From Suillus spraguei (lineage: Eukaryota; Basidiomycota; Agaricomycetes; Boletales; Suillaceae), in NCBI GenBank assembly GCA_016800925.1, contig JABCPU010000244.1:38963-102962 (forward strand): 64,000 bases of DNA. Direction: 5' to 3'. The position numbers and the translations under genes are program-made. The notes under the pieces were generated by a model. It made no database searches and was not told the DNA's origin. It worked only from the letters and a program-made list of their open reading frames with translations. Shown here piece by piece: positions 11,579-23,318 of this stretch (position 1 is the first letter of the stretch; every line of letters begins with the position of its first letter).

Positions 11579-12374
11579 GTGTGGCTACCACAACAGAATC
11601 AAAATCTGTTTCTCGTGGAGTACGAAGGTTTGAAACCTGCTGAACTACATTTTTTTTCTATCGGAACACACTTTGGCATTCATTCATGGATGGTTTTTTG
11701 AGGAGCTCATCGTAACTGGTCTTAGCCAGGTGGTTACCATAACAGAGTCAAAATCTGTGGACTGTGCAGGTTTGAAACCTGCCGACGACAAGATTTTTTC
11801 TCTGTCGGAACACACCTTGATATTCACTCATGGATGGATATTTTAGAAGTTCACCGCAACTAGTCTTAGCCAGGTTGGTTGCCACAACAGAATCAAAATC
11901 TGTTTCTCTTGGACTGTGCAGGTTCAAAACCTGCTAACGACGTGGTTTTTTCCTATCGGAACACACTTGACATTCACTCATGGATGCTTTAGAAGTTCAC
12001 CGTAGCTGGTCTTAGCCGGTGGCTGCCAGTGTGCCACAACAGAATCAAAATCTGTTTCTCTTGGACTGCACAGGTTCGAAACCTGCCGACGACAAGGTTT
12101 TTTCTATCGGAACACACCTTGATATTCACTCATGGGTGGATGCTTTAGAAGTTCACCACAGCTGGTCTTAGCCAGGTTGGTTGCCACAACAGAATCAAAA
12201 TCTGTTTCTCTTGAATTGTACAGGTTCGAAACCTGCCGACGACAAGGTTTATTTCTATCGGAACACACCTTGATATTCACCTGATCTTAGCCTGATAGTT
12301 ACCACAACAGAATCAAAATCTGTTTATCTTGGACTGTACAGGTTCGAAACCTGCCGACGACAAGGTTTTTTCTA
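11579..12374 (+). repeat. Six tandem tRNA-Leu(CAA)-like units with T-run ends
   Basis: Units lie at about 11579-11657, 11711-11799, 11856-11951, 12003-12103, 12159-12250 and 12281-12371, with a spacing of about 120-160 bp. Each has an anticodon-arm-like hairpin ACAGA-ATCAAAA-TCTGT, whose 7-nt loop would place CAA at the anticodon, and a T arm GCAGG-TTCGAAA-CCTGC. The latter contains an exact Pol III B box (GGTTCGAAACC) in units 4-6 and one mismatch in the others. A box-A-like TAGCCAGGTTGG lies upstream. The 3' end CGACGAC is followed by T6 or T8, except in unit 5 where the run is broken. I cannot pair a 5' acceptor half with CGACGAC, so these are tRNA-derived or SINE-like units rather than normal tRNA genes. 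A conserved spacer (CGGAACACACCTTGATATTC) links the units. Confidence 0.72.
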
Positions 12375-12473
12375 TCGGAACACACCTTGATATTCACTCA
12401 TGGGTGGTTTACTTAGAGACCCATATTAACTTGTCAAGAAATTCTTCGAACGGCCGCGAGTTGCCCAAGGTGT

Positions 12474-12561
12474 TCGGAGGTCAATAGAAGCTACTTACCT
12501 CACTAGGAAGGTTTTGACAAGTAGAAGCCTTGGAAGTAGAGCACAGTGGTCTGGCTTTCCA
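12474..12561 (-). repeat. Right terminal inverted repeat
   Basis: This is the inverted partner of 10864-10945. It contains GGTGTTCGGAGGTCAA, CTTACCTCACTAGGAAGG and the outermost GGTCTGGCTTTCCA. The orphan end at 1737-1784 is of this right-hand type. Confidence 0.75.
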
Positions 12562-12563
12562 TA

Positions 12564-14050
12564 CTTCTGAATCTACAGCTTGCAATTTCTAGGCAACACA
12601 GTATCCAAGACACATCTAGCTGTTTGATCACGTACGTCATGTCACATGCCACATGAGCATGCAGACTGCAGTCTGTTGCTGAGGGTCGTAACGCACAGAT
12701 TTGAGGTCGTGCCAGATCCTCCGAAGGTACATACCTCTTTTCGGACAATGTTTCAGTGATAAAGTAACCAGCCCGAGCAGTGAAGAATTGAAAAGATACC
12801 CACTCTTCTTATCTCTCTTTAATCTTTGATCATGTCATGAGCTGTGCAAAATCCCTGTCATTCTTGTTCTATTCGAAGACAGCTTTCCGAACTTTTGGGT
12901 CTCGATACCTCGGGAAGAACATCACCGATTGTAGTATAGACACAGGTTCGGTTACAGTAGAACGGGGAGATTGTACTGCGTGTGACCACTGGCATGGCGT
13001 AGAATTTTATTCTTGTCAGCGTCTGGTACCATATACCAGCCAGTGCTATGAACATGAGAGATGAATCAGTTGAACCGACGGCTGAATAGGAGGGGCGCTA
13101 AGTATAGAAATCCATTGGAACTGCTGTTGATGCAACGCCATCGGCCCGGGATCAGATCATCAGGCACCGCAAGTTGCAAGTCACCAACTACTACAACAGC
13201 CTCGCTGACAGCTGCCACCAACAATTGGTTGAACTATGTAGGATGTCCGACGTTTTCACATGTACACCTGGGGTGCACATGGTCATGGCCTGGACCTGGC
13301 ATTGCGGCAGGTCTCGATATATATAGAACTCCGATGGCAGCTGGGCACGGGCTAATACATAGTACCACGGTATGTAAAATTTCTCGCCTTTCTTTTGCTT
13401 AACTTTTACCAACTTAAAAGCCCAAAAGACGTTATGTAGGTCATTGCAACACCGCAGAAACTGCCGCTTAGAATCAGACATCGTTCTCGTAAAAGACAGA
13501 CAGGTCACGTATTGGCACGTTGACTTGGACGTCGTTTCATAACAGCTTGATATTTTCCTACAAAAATAGCCTCGACTGCGGCATTGCAACTGTAATTCTC
13601 AGGATAAAAGACAGGTAGTAGGTTCTTTTCCTGTAAGCGCGGCTACATGTCATGATACTTACCAAACGCTTCTGTTTTTTTCAACCAGTATTTCACAATA
13701 AAAACACTTTTAAGCTCTTGATCAGCCCCATAGTATATCTGGGATATGGGAACACGAGTCTATCCATTGCTTCATGAACAGTGCTCGTGGCACTACATTA
13801 TCATGTACGTTCAATGTACTACGAGCCGAAGGATACGTCAGCTCCCGGCAGTCAGAACAGCCGAGGCAACTGGGCCGATTCTTCCGGGTATCCGTTACAG
13901 CTTATCGACGATTTTAGACCTATGTAACTAGCATTTCATTGCCGAGTCTTCGACACCACGATGGGCTAATTTGAGGACGCTGCGGTGTGCATGACAGGAA
14001 CCCTATCCTGGTATTTAATTTGGTAGGAATGATTGCACTGCTGTGGCGTG
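12564..14050. other. Region without a recognised gene
   Basis: Short ORFs (12837-13064, 13061-13402, 13191-13589 on minus) show no domain, no signal peptide and no supported splice chain. The stretch just before 14051 resembles the region upstream of the second RTA1-like copy (about 17280-17415), so it is probably the duplicated promoter region. Confidence 0.45.
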
Positions 14051-14056
14051 TATAAG
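14051..14056 (+). promoter_or_regulatory. TATA-like box of RTA1-like gene 1
   Basis: TATAAG lies 55 bp upstream of the ATG at 14106, a common distance for a fungal core promoter with a short leader. Confidence 0.4.
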
Positions 14057-14105
14057 ACTCCCACTGTTCAACATCAACTGGCTGGAGGCCATTCTTTTTG
14101 TCACA

Positions 14106-15550
14106 ATGTCTTTCGGTTCAGTGCTTGCTACAACTGGTGAGAGCCTCAATATGAATTTTCGCTCAGTGGCATTTACGAATAAGCGTGTCGACAGCACCAG
14201 TTAGTGTTGGCCCATACCACTATGTCCCTACAGAGTGGATCTGTGCCCTTGTGAGTTGTGTTGTTTGTGCAGTTGTCATCTACTTCATATTCTTCTTTAG
14301 TTCGTGGCATTATACAGTATCTCAACCGGTATGAATTTCAACTGTTGATAATGCATGGTCACGGTTATGACTTGACATCTTCAGTCATCCACTTGGGCCA
14401 GGCACTCAAGTATAAACTGTGGTGGATGATTCCCACAGCGACCTTCGCGGGTATCCTGGAAATATTAGGATGGAGTGCCAGGTTATGGTCGAGTCGAAAC
14501 CCCAAGCTTTTGACGCCTTATGAGATGCAGTGAGTGTTCATCCAGAAGGGATCACTCGTATGCACACTTGAACATTTTCGCTGCAGGATCGTCGGCACTA
14601 TTATAGCACCTACCCCGCTAGTTGCAGCTAACTTTATCATCCTTGGCAGGATTATCACTCGAGTTGGACCCCAGTACAGCCGTCTGACCCCAAGAATGTG
14701 TTAGTGTTATTCTTATTTGCCAGCTTTAAGTTACTAAGCTAGCGTAGATACCATCCTTTTTTGCTGCTTTGTTAGTATCATACATTCAAGTGGTGTTGAT
14801 CCTTCATATCTCCCCTCTTCCTAGGATGTCATTTGCTTGGTCATACAAGCTGTGGGAGGTGCATCCGCTGCGCACTCCGCCAACACGAAGACAAGCGCTT
14901 CGAAGGTATGTACATCATCCAACATTTCGTCTGACATTCACATCATCATCAAAACAGGGCGCAAACATTATGTTAGGGGGAATTGTTGCTCAGCTTTGTG
15001 CGTGATCTGAGTGGCCCTGTAATGCTTCTCTCACTGAAATTCATATTCTTCACTTTTCAGTTGCAATATTGGTCTATGTCGCTTTGGCGGTTGAGACACT
15101 CTTGCATTTGAGATATAATACACCCTTCCGCTACGTTGAACAGCCTGGAACAGTGGAGAAAGGTCAACGTACTGTGAGTAAGAACTTGCGAGTTATGCTT
15201 TATGCTATGGCGTTCTGCACTCTCTGCATCTTCATTCGGTTAGCGTTCAACGTATGCTGTTATCAGCGGTTATGGTGTACTTAAATCCGTCCTCAGATCA
15301 GTGTACCGTACTGTGGAGCTCGCTAATGGATGGGATGGACCAGTGATTAGCACGGAGCGCTACTTTGGTATGTTGTGACCAAGTATCTTCACTAGGAATA
15401 CGTTGACAATGCTCTACATATATAGACTGGCTCGATGGTGGCTTAGTGACTCTCGCTATTTACACTCTCAATTTCTTTCACCCAGGTATCTTTGTGAAGC
15501 AAAACGATCCTTCGGCTCACTCTTCACAACAAACTATCGATCGATTTTAA
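14106..15550 (+). CDS. RTA1-like seven-TM lipid-translocating exporter
   Basis: Eleven exons join in frame: 14106-14136, 14195-14250, 14301-14328, 14385-14529, 14587-14699, 14748-14770, 14825-14905, 14958-14997, 15061-15238, 15297-15367 and 15426-15550. They give 891 nt, or 296 residues plus stop. Family landmarks in order are PTEWICAL, HLGQALKYKLWWMIPTA, GWSARLWSS, IIAPTPLVAANFIILGRII, CLVIQAVGG, GGIVAQ, FIRSVYRTVELA, GWDGPVISTERYFDWLDG and IYTLNFFHPG. These are hallmarks of fungal RTA1/RSB1-like proteins, which sit in the plasma membrane with seven helices. They are linked to long-chain base export and resistance to toxic lipids; the substrate here is unknown. All introns are 50-63 nt with GT-AG ends. 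A frame-broken paralogue lies 1.9 kb downstream in the same direction. Confidence 0.93.
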
Positions 15551-17415
15551 ACTCTTGATTGCTCTCTGATTTCACTACGAAGAAGCGATACAGCGGTCAG
15601 CATAATAATTTGATAGTCATGACCATTAGATGACCATTCCATCTTTCACGAATACCTGGACCTTTTCTCTATACTGTTTCAACCCAAGTATTTTTTTAAA
15701 AAATCCTATTTATTGTCTTCTTGGGGCAACGCCTGATGTAGACAGTACATGTTATTTATATACTACTGTTATCTAGAGTCGTCGTTAATGACATTGGTAC
15801 GATTATGAACCATTTACTAGTGCCCCGTACGGTTTTGGGGCGGTACAGCATTGGAGGCCAACCTAAGGCCAACGAGAGTGGGGTAGATGGGAATACGGCG
15901 AGGTGCGGAGCTGATTCAGTGATTCTCTACTGGAGTATCTACCTACTCACAAGGTGCAATTATCAGCATTCCCGGGACATCTTGAGATCTCTGGCATATC
16001 TTGGCATGCTATAATAACACCTGTTTTCGCACTGCTTGTCTCCTGCTACTAGCTGCCATACTGCAGCTGCCAGTGACTCCCAGGACCCATTCTCTCACCG
16101 AAGAACGATTATCCAGAGTAACGCCGACGCTTCTGTCGGAGCTCCCTTTGAATAACAGTCTCCTGTGAATAGACCCAATAGGCACTCTAACGCAAACTTA
16201 TCATGGTTCAGGTCAACAAACCACTGCGCGACATCGGGAGTCGACCAAGGGCGCCGTGTGTTACAAATCCCGGCCGGCATATTCCGTTTTTCACATCTGA
16301 CCAATTTTCCTTGGAGAGTAAGTAGCTCTCAAGTCCTTTACTCAGCTGTGATACTGCAAGTCATTCTTCCAAGAGCCACGTTCGTTGCTGCTACTAATTC
16401 CTCGGTCGCTGTCGCTGTCAATCGTAGCCTTTCTGGAAGAACAGCCATTCTTGCCGCAATCACAATAGCCACAGGGTGGGGTCATAGGATAGCGGGGCGT
16501 TTCGACGGGGCTGGCATGCGGCCGGGTTTGAGTAGGGTGTTGGGTGTGGGTCAGCAGACCCAGAGTGGCGTGCTGGCATTGTCACATCGCGGCACAGTCG
16601 GACCGGTGACCGATTGTCTTGCTGAGATAAGATACCATCTACATCACATGACGTGACATTCTTGTGACGTTCTGTTACATTGTGTGACCTTCAGCGATAC
16701 CACTACTCTTAGAGAACAACTCAAAGTAATCAGAATTTCAAGTAAGTACAACCTGACCAAATTCAATGAATGTTATCAAGGGCTCCATAATGAACAGATA
16801 CAAACAGTACATCACATACAAAGTGCAATCACCCGTGAGTCAGAGCATTGCGATCGCATTTTCAAGGATATGCGGCCCTGTAATGATTCATTGAACAACA
16901 ATATTCTGGCAGGATGAATGGCGATCTTGATAATTTCCTGAACCGATATGTACTCCCTTCATTACTTGCTGTCCGAGTTCATGGACATATCCACATCACA
17001 GTCCAATTCATACACGTGCTGTATTTATTTAGCAAGCAGACTTATCTTCCATCGGAACCGAAACAGGATATAAACCTATCTATGGGGTGCCGCGAGCGCC
17101 GGCAGGTTTTGATTTCGAATCGCACAAACCAAATGGTGCTTTTGCATCTCGAGCAAGTAATGATTTACGCACTGTGTTCTTGTGTCCTCTCGCCATAGCT
17201 CACAACAAGTCAAGTTAAGCCCAAGGCCCACCATGACAGCTCATCGATGTATCACTGCCCTAGCAGCCATGTCATCGATCATCGACAATTTTGTCACGAT
17301 ACTGATTTAAAACCCTGCACGGTCCGAGCTGATCTGTGTTCAGTAAAAACGGCTTTCCTTGGCCAAGCTCCCATTGTTTGATACCTACTGGCTGCAAGCA
17401 TTTTTTTCTGTCACA
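15551..17415. other. Intergenic between the two RTA1-like copies
   Basis: No gene is recognised. A 163-codon ORF at 16165-16656 has no domain, and its composition does not resemble neighbouring exons. The last 130 bases resemble the leader of the first RTA1-like gene (ACTGGCTGCAAGCA next to TTTTTCTGTCACAATG), so the duplication includes the proximal promoter. Confidence 0.45.
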
Positions 17416-18807
17416 ATGGTTATCGGCTCTGTGCTTGATACGACTCGTGAGTGTCACAATATAATCATATCACGGTATCTATGAACAAGTGTGTGAACAG
17501 AGCAGGCCAGTGTGGGCCCATACAATTATGTCCCTACTGAGTGGGTCTGTGTTTTTGTGAGTCATGTTATTTGGGCGTATCACAATCCTTTTATATTTTT
17601 CCTTAGTTCGTGGTGTCGTACAGTATCTCAACTGGTATGAATTTCTGCTCTAGATGGTGCAGAGTCGTATCAGAGCTTGACACCTCAGTTCAGCGATCCA
17701 TATGGGCCAGGCGCTCAAATATAAACTATGGTGGATGATTCCCACAGCAACCGTGTCGGGTGTCCTAGAAATATTGGGATGGAGTGCCAGGTTATGGTCG
17801 AGCCAGAGGCCTGAGCTGTTGACGCCTTTTGAGATGCAGTGAGTATTCATCGAGAAGGAACTACTCACATTCCCACGCAAGCATCATTACTGCAGACTCG
17901 TGGGTACTATTATAGCACCCACTCCTCTGCTTGCAGCCAACTTTTCCATCCTTGGCAAAATTATCTATGAACTTGGACCCCAATTCAGCTGTCTGACCCC
18001 ACTTATGTGTTGGTATTACTTTGATATACTCCTTTAAGTTACTGATGTGACGCAGATTCCTTGATTTTTTACTCATTTGTTAGTACCTGACATGCAAGTG
18101 ATGCAAACACCTCATGTCGTCCGCTTCATGTAGGATGTTATTTGCTTGACCATACAAACTGTTGGAGGCGCAGTTGCTGCGCGAGCCGCTAGCGACACTA
18201 GTGCCAATTCGGTATGTGCCATTTCTAGTACCTTGTGTCATTTGTTCAATGCAGACAGGGCGGGAGAATTATGCTAGTGGGGATTGTTGGCCAGCTTGGT
18301 GCGTGATGCGCAGCGTTGTAATACAACACTTACCGACATTCATTCCCTGTGCTCTTTAGTTGCGATAATCATCTACGCCGGTTTGGCGACCGATTTTTAT
18401 TGCGTCGGAAATACAATGCACCCTTCCGCCACCAGGTCATTAGATTCGGGAGAGGTCAATATCCTATAAGTAAGGAAGTGCAGCAATTTATTTCCGGGAT
18501 GAGCTTCTGTACCATTTGCATATTCATTCGGTTAGCGTTCTGCATATATTGTTATTAAAAGCTGCAGTGTGCTAACTCCGTCCTTAGGTCCGTGTACCGC
18601 ACAGTGGAGCTCGCCGATGGGTGGTCTGGATCAGTGATTGCGACCGAGGCCTACTTCAGTGAGTCACAGTAATATCAATATCTTCACACGTTGCCGACAG
18701 AATCCTGATTGTCGATAGACTGGCTCGATGGGGGGTTTATCACCGTTGCTATCTATACTCTCAACATTTTTCACCCGGGTATATATTTGAAGTCTGCTCA
18801 TAGATGA
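17416..18807 (+). pseudogene. RTA1-like paralogue with a one-base frameshift
   Basis: The exon-intron plan is the same as in 14106-15550, with equivalent splice sites, and the exons encode PTEWVCVF, HMGQALKYKLWWMIPTA, GWSARLWSS, IIAPTPLLAANFSILGKII, CLTIQTVGG, RSVYRTVELADGW, NWLDGG and IYTLNIFHPG, ending at TGA 18807. One base is missing relative to the intact copy in the T-run at 18394-18398. The frame therefore changes from IIIYAGLATD to LLRRKYNAPFR and would stop soon after. All other joins keep phase, so this is a recent loss or, less likely, a sequencing slip in the homopolymer. It is a direct-repeat duplicate of gene 1. Confidence 0.85.
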
Positions 18808-19075
18808 CGAATTCATTCAAAATCGATTTTCTTTGTGACAAATTGCTATTTTTACTTGTCGCCTAGTAGCATAATTTGATATGAGTTTCCTGCTTGCAAA
18901 TATGTCTCTGCGAACATCAATGCATGTTATTTTGAGAGCATCAGAGTCTTGGGACACATTCTTTATTTCTCACAAAGTGCTTACTGCAGTCTGCAAACTC
19001 TAACTACCATGGCAACACTAGATGGCATCTGCTTCAGCGCCATTGAAAAAAACGCTGGTATCACGTAACTCAGCG

Positions 19076-21157
19076 TTATAAAGTAAACAGCTCTGTATGT
19101 AGAGCAATCCCGCCCACATCCATACTCATTGTCAAACCCAATCTCGCGACTGCATTCTGGGCCTCTCTAGTCAAACTCTCTGGACCGCTAGCACAGACCG
19201 CAACTCCTCCACCAGAGCCGTGCAATTTCTGGCTTTCATCAAGTCCTATTTCGAGCGAATCTTTCCTTTCAGATGATGGCGAAAGACTGATGAAGTCCTT
19301 GAGTAGATCCTGGACAGACGGACGCGAGAGTATGACGATGGAGTTGGGGATATGAGGTACCGCTTCTGGATTGCAAAGACACGTTACGAAAATAGATATA
19401 TGCAGGTCGATGGTGCTATTCGACGCTGCCGCAGCAATATCTACCAGCATCGGAGCAAACCATTCTATCTGACCTGTGTAATGGATCAGGATGATATAGT
19501 GCCTGGTGTAAATATGAAATACCAAAAGATTTAATGCACCAAGTGAATTCGATTCTCCTCGTTCGCTCCCCCTGACTGCGACCTAGTTTGACGCACCTGC
19601 CGACAATATCGTCTAGCAGACCAAGAGTGAATGTGACGCCAGACCCGCCAGCTACAAGAAAGACATTTTCGTATAGACCTAGATCGACGCTTGACCCTCC
19701 GTAAGGCCCATCCAGCATGACTTGAACGAAAGCACCCAAGTCTCCCTCGGACTTCTTATTGATTTGTAAATGTTCTTGTTTCTTTCGGGTATAATCATTC
19801 AATGCCCGCGTCCAGTCTCCATCGTTTCGTGCAGCGAGAATGAATCCCGGCGAGGAAAGGCATGAATAGGAAGGTGGGGCCGAGAGAATAGTGAAAGCAT
19901 GGGATTCAAACACTCTGTTGGAGAAGAAAACGCGCAATCTGACATGCTGACCAGCAAGCCAGCCATCGTCGCAATTATGGACGCGGATCTGTGAAAGATA
20001 GAGTTAACAGTTGGTCTATAACGCTCGAATATTTCTTATACCAGAGTCATGTGAGCGTCCTGTGCAGTAAGTATGGCGTCCTTAATGCGATAACGGAATA
20101 GGCGTAATAACACATCTGCGCCATAAAATGCAAGGGGAGGGAATATCCACGGCGATGCGTATATCGTATGGTAGCATATAGTGACGAAGAATGCCACATA
20201 TGTCAAAACGCTGCAACAGATGTTAGCTGTGGTGCGACGTGAAACAACAAAACTTACTGAATGACGAAGAAATACTCATAAAACAGTCTCCTGACTGGCC
20301 TCAATGACGTAAGGACAATGATGCAGAGGAGCGCTAACGAAGCAACTCCCGAAGTCTCTTTCTGCGGACCAAGAATTGAAAGCCCATACTGTAGGTGGTT
20401 GCGAATCCATAGTGACCCATGAATGCATCCAGCAAGGAACATAGCTCTTCCTGCCATTCTATGGATAAAGTTGAGTTTCTCGTATCCATTCCCTGGTCCT
20501 AAAAGTAAGGACAAAATTGAATTTTTTGTTGCGAACAAAAAGACAACAGGGAACTGTGCGAGAGCGAGAAATCCTACGTGGCTCAAATAAGTTCCTTTCG
20601 TTCGTCGATAAATGTGACTGACTTACCAGCTCTGTTCGGATTCGAGATAAGAGGTGCATCCTTTACGATGCAGACAAGTACAGCTGCAAGGTACGCCGAT
20701 AAGACCACGACTAAATATTATAACGTGTCAGTTGTTCCTATCAGTAACATAACACCCTCGATGCCCACTTTGTCCAAGATTGAGCCCGAGCTTCGGAGGA
20801 GACCAGTACGTTGGTGAGATAAGAGCATTCCAAGCTCCAATCAATCTGCGACCTCTTCGATGGGTAGGCGGCGGTTCTTTGCCATCGGAATGGGCGGACT
20901 GATATCCATCGGTCTCTGAGATTCCAGTCATACCCTTGAGGGAGCGCCCATTTCTCAGCCCAAGAATCAAACTCGGAACTGAAACAGCCACAGCTAGCGC
21001 CACGCCAGAGCACCAGACTATGGTGAATTTAATTTGCCATTTGGGATCTTCGACATATGAGCTGTTAAATCATGCGTGCGCTTCAGTATGTAGGAGATCA
21101 AAATTGTCAAACATACTTGTAAATTTGGAAGCTACTAGGAACGACTGGAGCAGCCAT
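19076..21157 (-). CDS. Ferric/cupric reductase, FRE family
   Basis: Seven exons on the minus strand (21117-21157, 20769-21061, 20627-20710, 20258-20573, 20042-20210, 19523-19988, 19076-19473) sum to 1767 nt, or 588 residues. The protein is a membrane flavocytochrome that moves electrons from NADPH through FAD and two hemes to reduce Fe3+ or Cu2+ outside the cell. Two H-x13-H heme pairs are seen (H177/H191 in HRMAGRAMFLAGCIHG; H245/H259). The FAD motif HAFT is at 331-334, and NADPH-site motifs GPYGG (395-399) and AGGSG (414-418) follow, with CASGPESL near the C-terminus. Length and order fit fungal FREs. HAFT replaces the more usual HPFT, a change I believe is common in this group. A Ctr copper transporter lies 556 bp upstream on the same strand. 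Confidence 0.94.
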
Positions 21158-21713
21158 ATTGTCGCGCTAGTGCAGTGACTCAAGAAGACCAAGTCCGGTG
21201 CGCGGCGGCTAGATCAAGTGCCTGATTAGTAAGTCAAAAAAACTTTTTTCGTTTACGCACGGCGGAAAATCTGATGGGAATGTCGTCAGCAGTACATTGG
21301 AACCATTGGATAGCCCAGGAGAGCGCGAGAGAACAGCAAAGACCGGGTTCGCAATGTACAGAATGATACCGATATCAGTTACACGACGCAACCACATGAC
21401 ACAGAACAGCAGTACTACTAGCAGTACTGACTCGATGCAGATGGCAGTCGATCACTAATACTTCAGTGACAGAAAATAGACTGTCCCGCTTGCCTGCTGC
21501 ATTCTAGACACTTGATTGTCGCCTGCATGTTTTGTACCCTCACGCCCAACCACGGTAAGTGGTGTTGAGTTTGTATTGTTATAAAGAAAGCATATTCGAG
21601 TTATCCGCATCATATACTGTACCCCAGCCTGGCATGCACGATGGTAACTAAACAAGAGGCATACAGTGCTTTGCAGCCATTATATGCTCACAGAACGATC
21701 ACACGTAATCAGT
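21158..21713. other. Intergenic between FRE and Ctr genes
   Basis: This stretch holds the FRE promoter and the Ctr 3' region. A short minus ORF (21209-21397) is hydrophobic, but no splice site links it in frame to the FRE start, so I left it out of the gene. No metal-response element can be called with confidence. Confidence 0.4.
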
Positions 21714-22419
21714 CTAATGCACATGCGCAATACTACCGAACCTTCCAAAGAGAGTCTCTCCCACTCCGAGCCCCACCACAAGAGAGAATATGAAACCCAG
21801 CTGGTACGTCCTGTCCACGGCCAGCACATCAACAACTCAACGAACAAATAGAGTGACACGACGTACATAACTGCGAGCATGAAGAGGTAACTCAGCAACG
21901 TCTGCGCTGTAAACATAATCCCACGTGTGATATCATGCGCGGGAATGAAGGGGGGCGTAAAGCGCTTTATGAATCCTATGGGGGACGACTGAGTTGGTAG
22001 AGTATCGAGTGTTTCCGATGCAACGATAATTGCTCTGAACATTCATAAGAAATATTCTATGAAAAGGAAGGGAAAGGACGTACTGTTGGCCCCAGTGGAA
22101 TTCCATCACTTCTCGACAAGCTGCTATCCAGCGCTCGATCAGCGCCAACATAAACAGTGCGATACATGTGCCAACCATGGCTCCTAAGCTCTTAGGAACC
22201 CAGCCAAGGAACCACACTGTGTGCCGTCTTGTTAATAGTCTATTGTATGTAACTGAGAAGATATAACCCACGAGTGTCTCCTGGCGTAAAGTGCAGATAC
22301 GAGAGCATGTTCCCTACGGCAAGACTTATCCCATCATCCATGGACATATCCATGCCATTATAGGCGAGACAACCTTGACCCAGACATAAGAGACAGAGCG
22401 TCAAAGATTTCCAGCTCAT
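21714..22419 (-). CDS. Ctr-family copper transporter
   Basis: Four exons (22272-22419, 22084-22216, 21867-22034, 21714-21810) total 546 nt, or 181 residues. An N-terminal hydrophobic segment looks like a signal peptide (residues about 1-19) and is followed by a Met-rich NGMDMSMDDG that could bind Cu(I). TM1 is in WFLGWVPKSLGAMVGTCIALFM. TM2 carries the Ctr M-x3-M signature (MLAVM) and TM3 the G-x3-G signature (GLGVG). Ctr proteins act as trimers importing Cu(I). The gene could also start at an upstream in-frame Met (22476), but the signal peptide favours 22419. Its neighbour is a metalloreductase that could supply Cu(I), so the two may act together. Confidence 0.93.
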
Positions 22420-23318
22420 CTTGTGGGCGGCGTTGGCGTTCCTAAGTGTGCTTGTGCGGTAGACAAAGGGAATCATGGGTTAACTTGACTATCCGTGGGA
22501 ACTACCTTCCTCCAGCGGAAGGATGCTTTGAAATGAGCAGGCCCAGGGGATACCTCCTGGACTACCATTACTGTCATCGGTAGATAGAAGACAGAATGGC
22601 GGGAATCGAGTGGAGGAAAACAGGGGGGTCAAGACATAGACAAATCGTTGGGCTTCATGAGAACTACGCTCTCGCTTACATTGGTCTACGCCTTGACGAT
22701 CCTGAGTTACACCATCTCGATTCTGCTTCACCATACAACTCTGTGTTGCAATGTATCGTCTAGTGCACGTTTTCGGATTGACTTGATATGCATGATGCTG
22801 CCGCAAAGATCGCAGACTAGGCGTTGTTGACAAGTGGCCAGAGGTGTAACTTATTATGCATTCACGATAACCCATTCCCTTCGAAGAAGATTATATATCC
22901 TGCGGTTGAGGACCTGTAAAGCTCTGCGCAAATTTTGGTGAGCTTTGAGCTGTAAGAAGTCGGAAGACAAGATAAAAACTGGTGGGAGCTAAAAGCGCTG
23001 AGCAACGACTTATTAATGAGGCATTTCAGCGGAACGTGGGAATTTGACACTTTGAGCGCTCTCTGTGCGAATACAACGGGCCTATCATAGATATGTAATG
23101 TGCTTGGGGAATTTTAGAATGCGGGAGTTACCAATGCCATCGTCATATTTGTGCAGGATGAATGATATACTTGGTCTCGCCGGTCATTCCATAAGATGGG
23201 AGTATCACATGTAATATTCCAGCGTCACAAAATGTTAGTGTCTAAGTGCTGCATTATGATTGGAGTTGTGAGAAATCATCATATGAATAAGAGTCCACAC
23301 ATACGACACTCTCGCACC
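22420..23318. other. Intergenic, Ctr promoter side
   Basis: No gene is recognised. A 128-codon minus ORF at 22489-22875 lacks any domain and overlaps the presumed Ctr promoter. Confidence 0.4.

Larger units (their letters stand above)
10864..12561. mobile_element. TA-flanked TIR element carrying tRNA-like array
   Basis: The left end (10864 onward, TGGAAAGCCAGACCAAGG) and the right end (up to 12561) are inverted copies over roughly 80-90 bp, with one 14-bp insertion on the right. Both ends are bordered by TA (10862-10863 and 12562-12563), as expected for Tc1/mariner-type target duplication. No transposase ORF is seen inside, so it would be non-autonomous. The right half is filled by six tRNA-Leu-like units. 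The left half (about 10950-11560) has only short ORFs without recognised domains. Assignment to a superfamily rests on the TA flanks alone. Confidence 0.7.

Noticed and set aside
11579..12374. Six functional tRNA-Leu genes
   Set aside because: The anticodon and T arms fit, but no 5' acceptor half pairs with CGACGAC and the D arm is irregular, so I call them tRNA-like only.
11579..12374. CRISPR-like repeat array
   Set aside because: The conserved part is the long transcribable unit, spacers are also conserved, and the host is a eukaryote.
16165..16656. 163-codon ORF between the RTA1-like copies
   Set aside because: No domain, no start context and no splice partner; likely a chance ORF.
21209..21397. 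Hydrophobic minus ORF as N-terminal extension of the ferric reductase
   Set aside because: No in-phase splice links it to the FRE start at 21157, and the seven-exon model already has a complete length.
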